Positions 63,912 to 64,000 of a stretch of DNA of 64,000 nucleotides are shown here, in pieces. Every line of letters begins with the position of its first letter. Position 1 is the stretch's first letter. The stretch is from Hydrogenophilales bacterium 28-61-23 (GTDB lineage: Bacteria > Pseudomonadota > Gammaproteobacteria > Burkholderiales > Thiobacillaceae). The stretch covers positions 44,267-108,266 of the forward strand of contig NCGJ01000009.1 in assembly GCA_002281555.1 (NCBI GenBank), given 5' to 3'. The notes under the pieces were generated by a model, which worked only from the letters and a program-made list of their open reading frames with translations, was not told the origin of the DNA and did not search any database. A program made the position numbers and the translations under genes.

Positions 63912-64000
63912 TGTAGAAAAACCCGATTTTTAAAAACAGCCACTGAAATGACAAAAAATCGACCGCTCAAAATAGCCTGTATTCGACGATCTCGGGTTGG
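63912..64000. other. Unassigned right edge
   Basis: AT-rich text starting CTGTAGAAAAACCCGATTTT right after the attC-like site. It could be the next cassette or the end of an insertion sequence; the window ends before this can be told. Confidence 0.3.

Overview
The window is GC-rich chromosomal DNA with the gene content of a betaproteobacterium. The pointers are a serC-pheA-hisC-tyrA-aroA cluster, cmk-rpsA-ihfB, a QseBC/PmrAB-like two-component system, a NuoE-NuoF type hoxF, and DUF4810/DUF799 lipoproteins. The NAD-reducing [NiFe] hydrogenase, several iron-uptake systems, small exported cytochrome c and exported carbonic anhydrase suggest a metabolically flexible, probably H2-oxidising bacterium. 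The species cannot be read from the sequence alone.

Layout. 1-1.3 kb: 3' part of lysS, then an unrecognised gene. 2.6-10.1 kb: a locus with all four members of the E. coli ynbABCD set (CDP-alcohol phosphatidyltransferase, CdsA-like cytidylyltransferase, hydrolase-methyltransferase fusion, PAP2-phosphatase fusion). It is rearranged and carries two additions: an exported NTF2-like protein and an AAA ATPase. 10.3-19.2 kb: a SoxB-like exported metallophosphatase, a phosphohistidine phosphatase and ParA pair, fabI, ppiD, tRNA-Ser(TGA), an exported OB-fold protein and a methyltransferase. 19.4-24.1 kb: E1 alpha/beta of a 2-oxoacid dehydrogenase behind a small cytochrome c, then two overlapping split-barrel/GAF genes. 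24.2-32.5 kb: the aromatic amino acid and serine biosynthesis cluster, exported beta-carbonic anhydrase and ubiB. 32.8-40.9 kb: an NlpC/P60 protein, then an iron island of Fe(III) ABC transporter, a two-domain kinase and FeoAB. 40.9-48.6 kb: envelope functions (DegQ-type protease, small exported proteins, a CsgG/DUF4810/DUF799 lipoprotein operon) ending at a QseC/QseB-like pair. 48.8-51.6 kb: ihfB, rpsA, cmk. 51.8-62.5 kb: a coiled-coil protein, glgX-malQ and hoxFUYHW with a VapBC-type toxin-antitoxin pair between hoxY and hoxH. 62.6-64 kb: AT-richer DNA with attC-like sites and an unrecognised gene, resembling integron cassettes.

Most notable: a short dispersed repeat that lies in frame inside a methyltransferase gene, forms the 3' end of aroA and has a diverged copy in hisC; the expanded ynb-type lipid locus; the toxin-antitoxin module inside the hydrogenase operon; the cassette-like right edge; a four-cysteine motif in the iron-transporter ATPase; and a strong intrinsic terminator inside the first codons of the iron permease gene.
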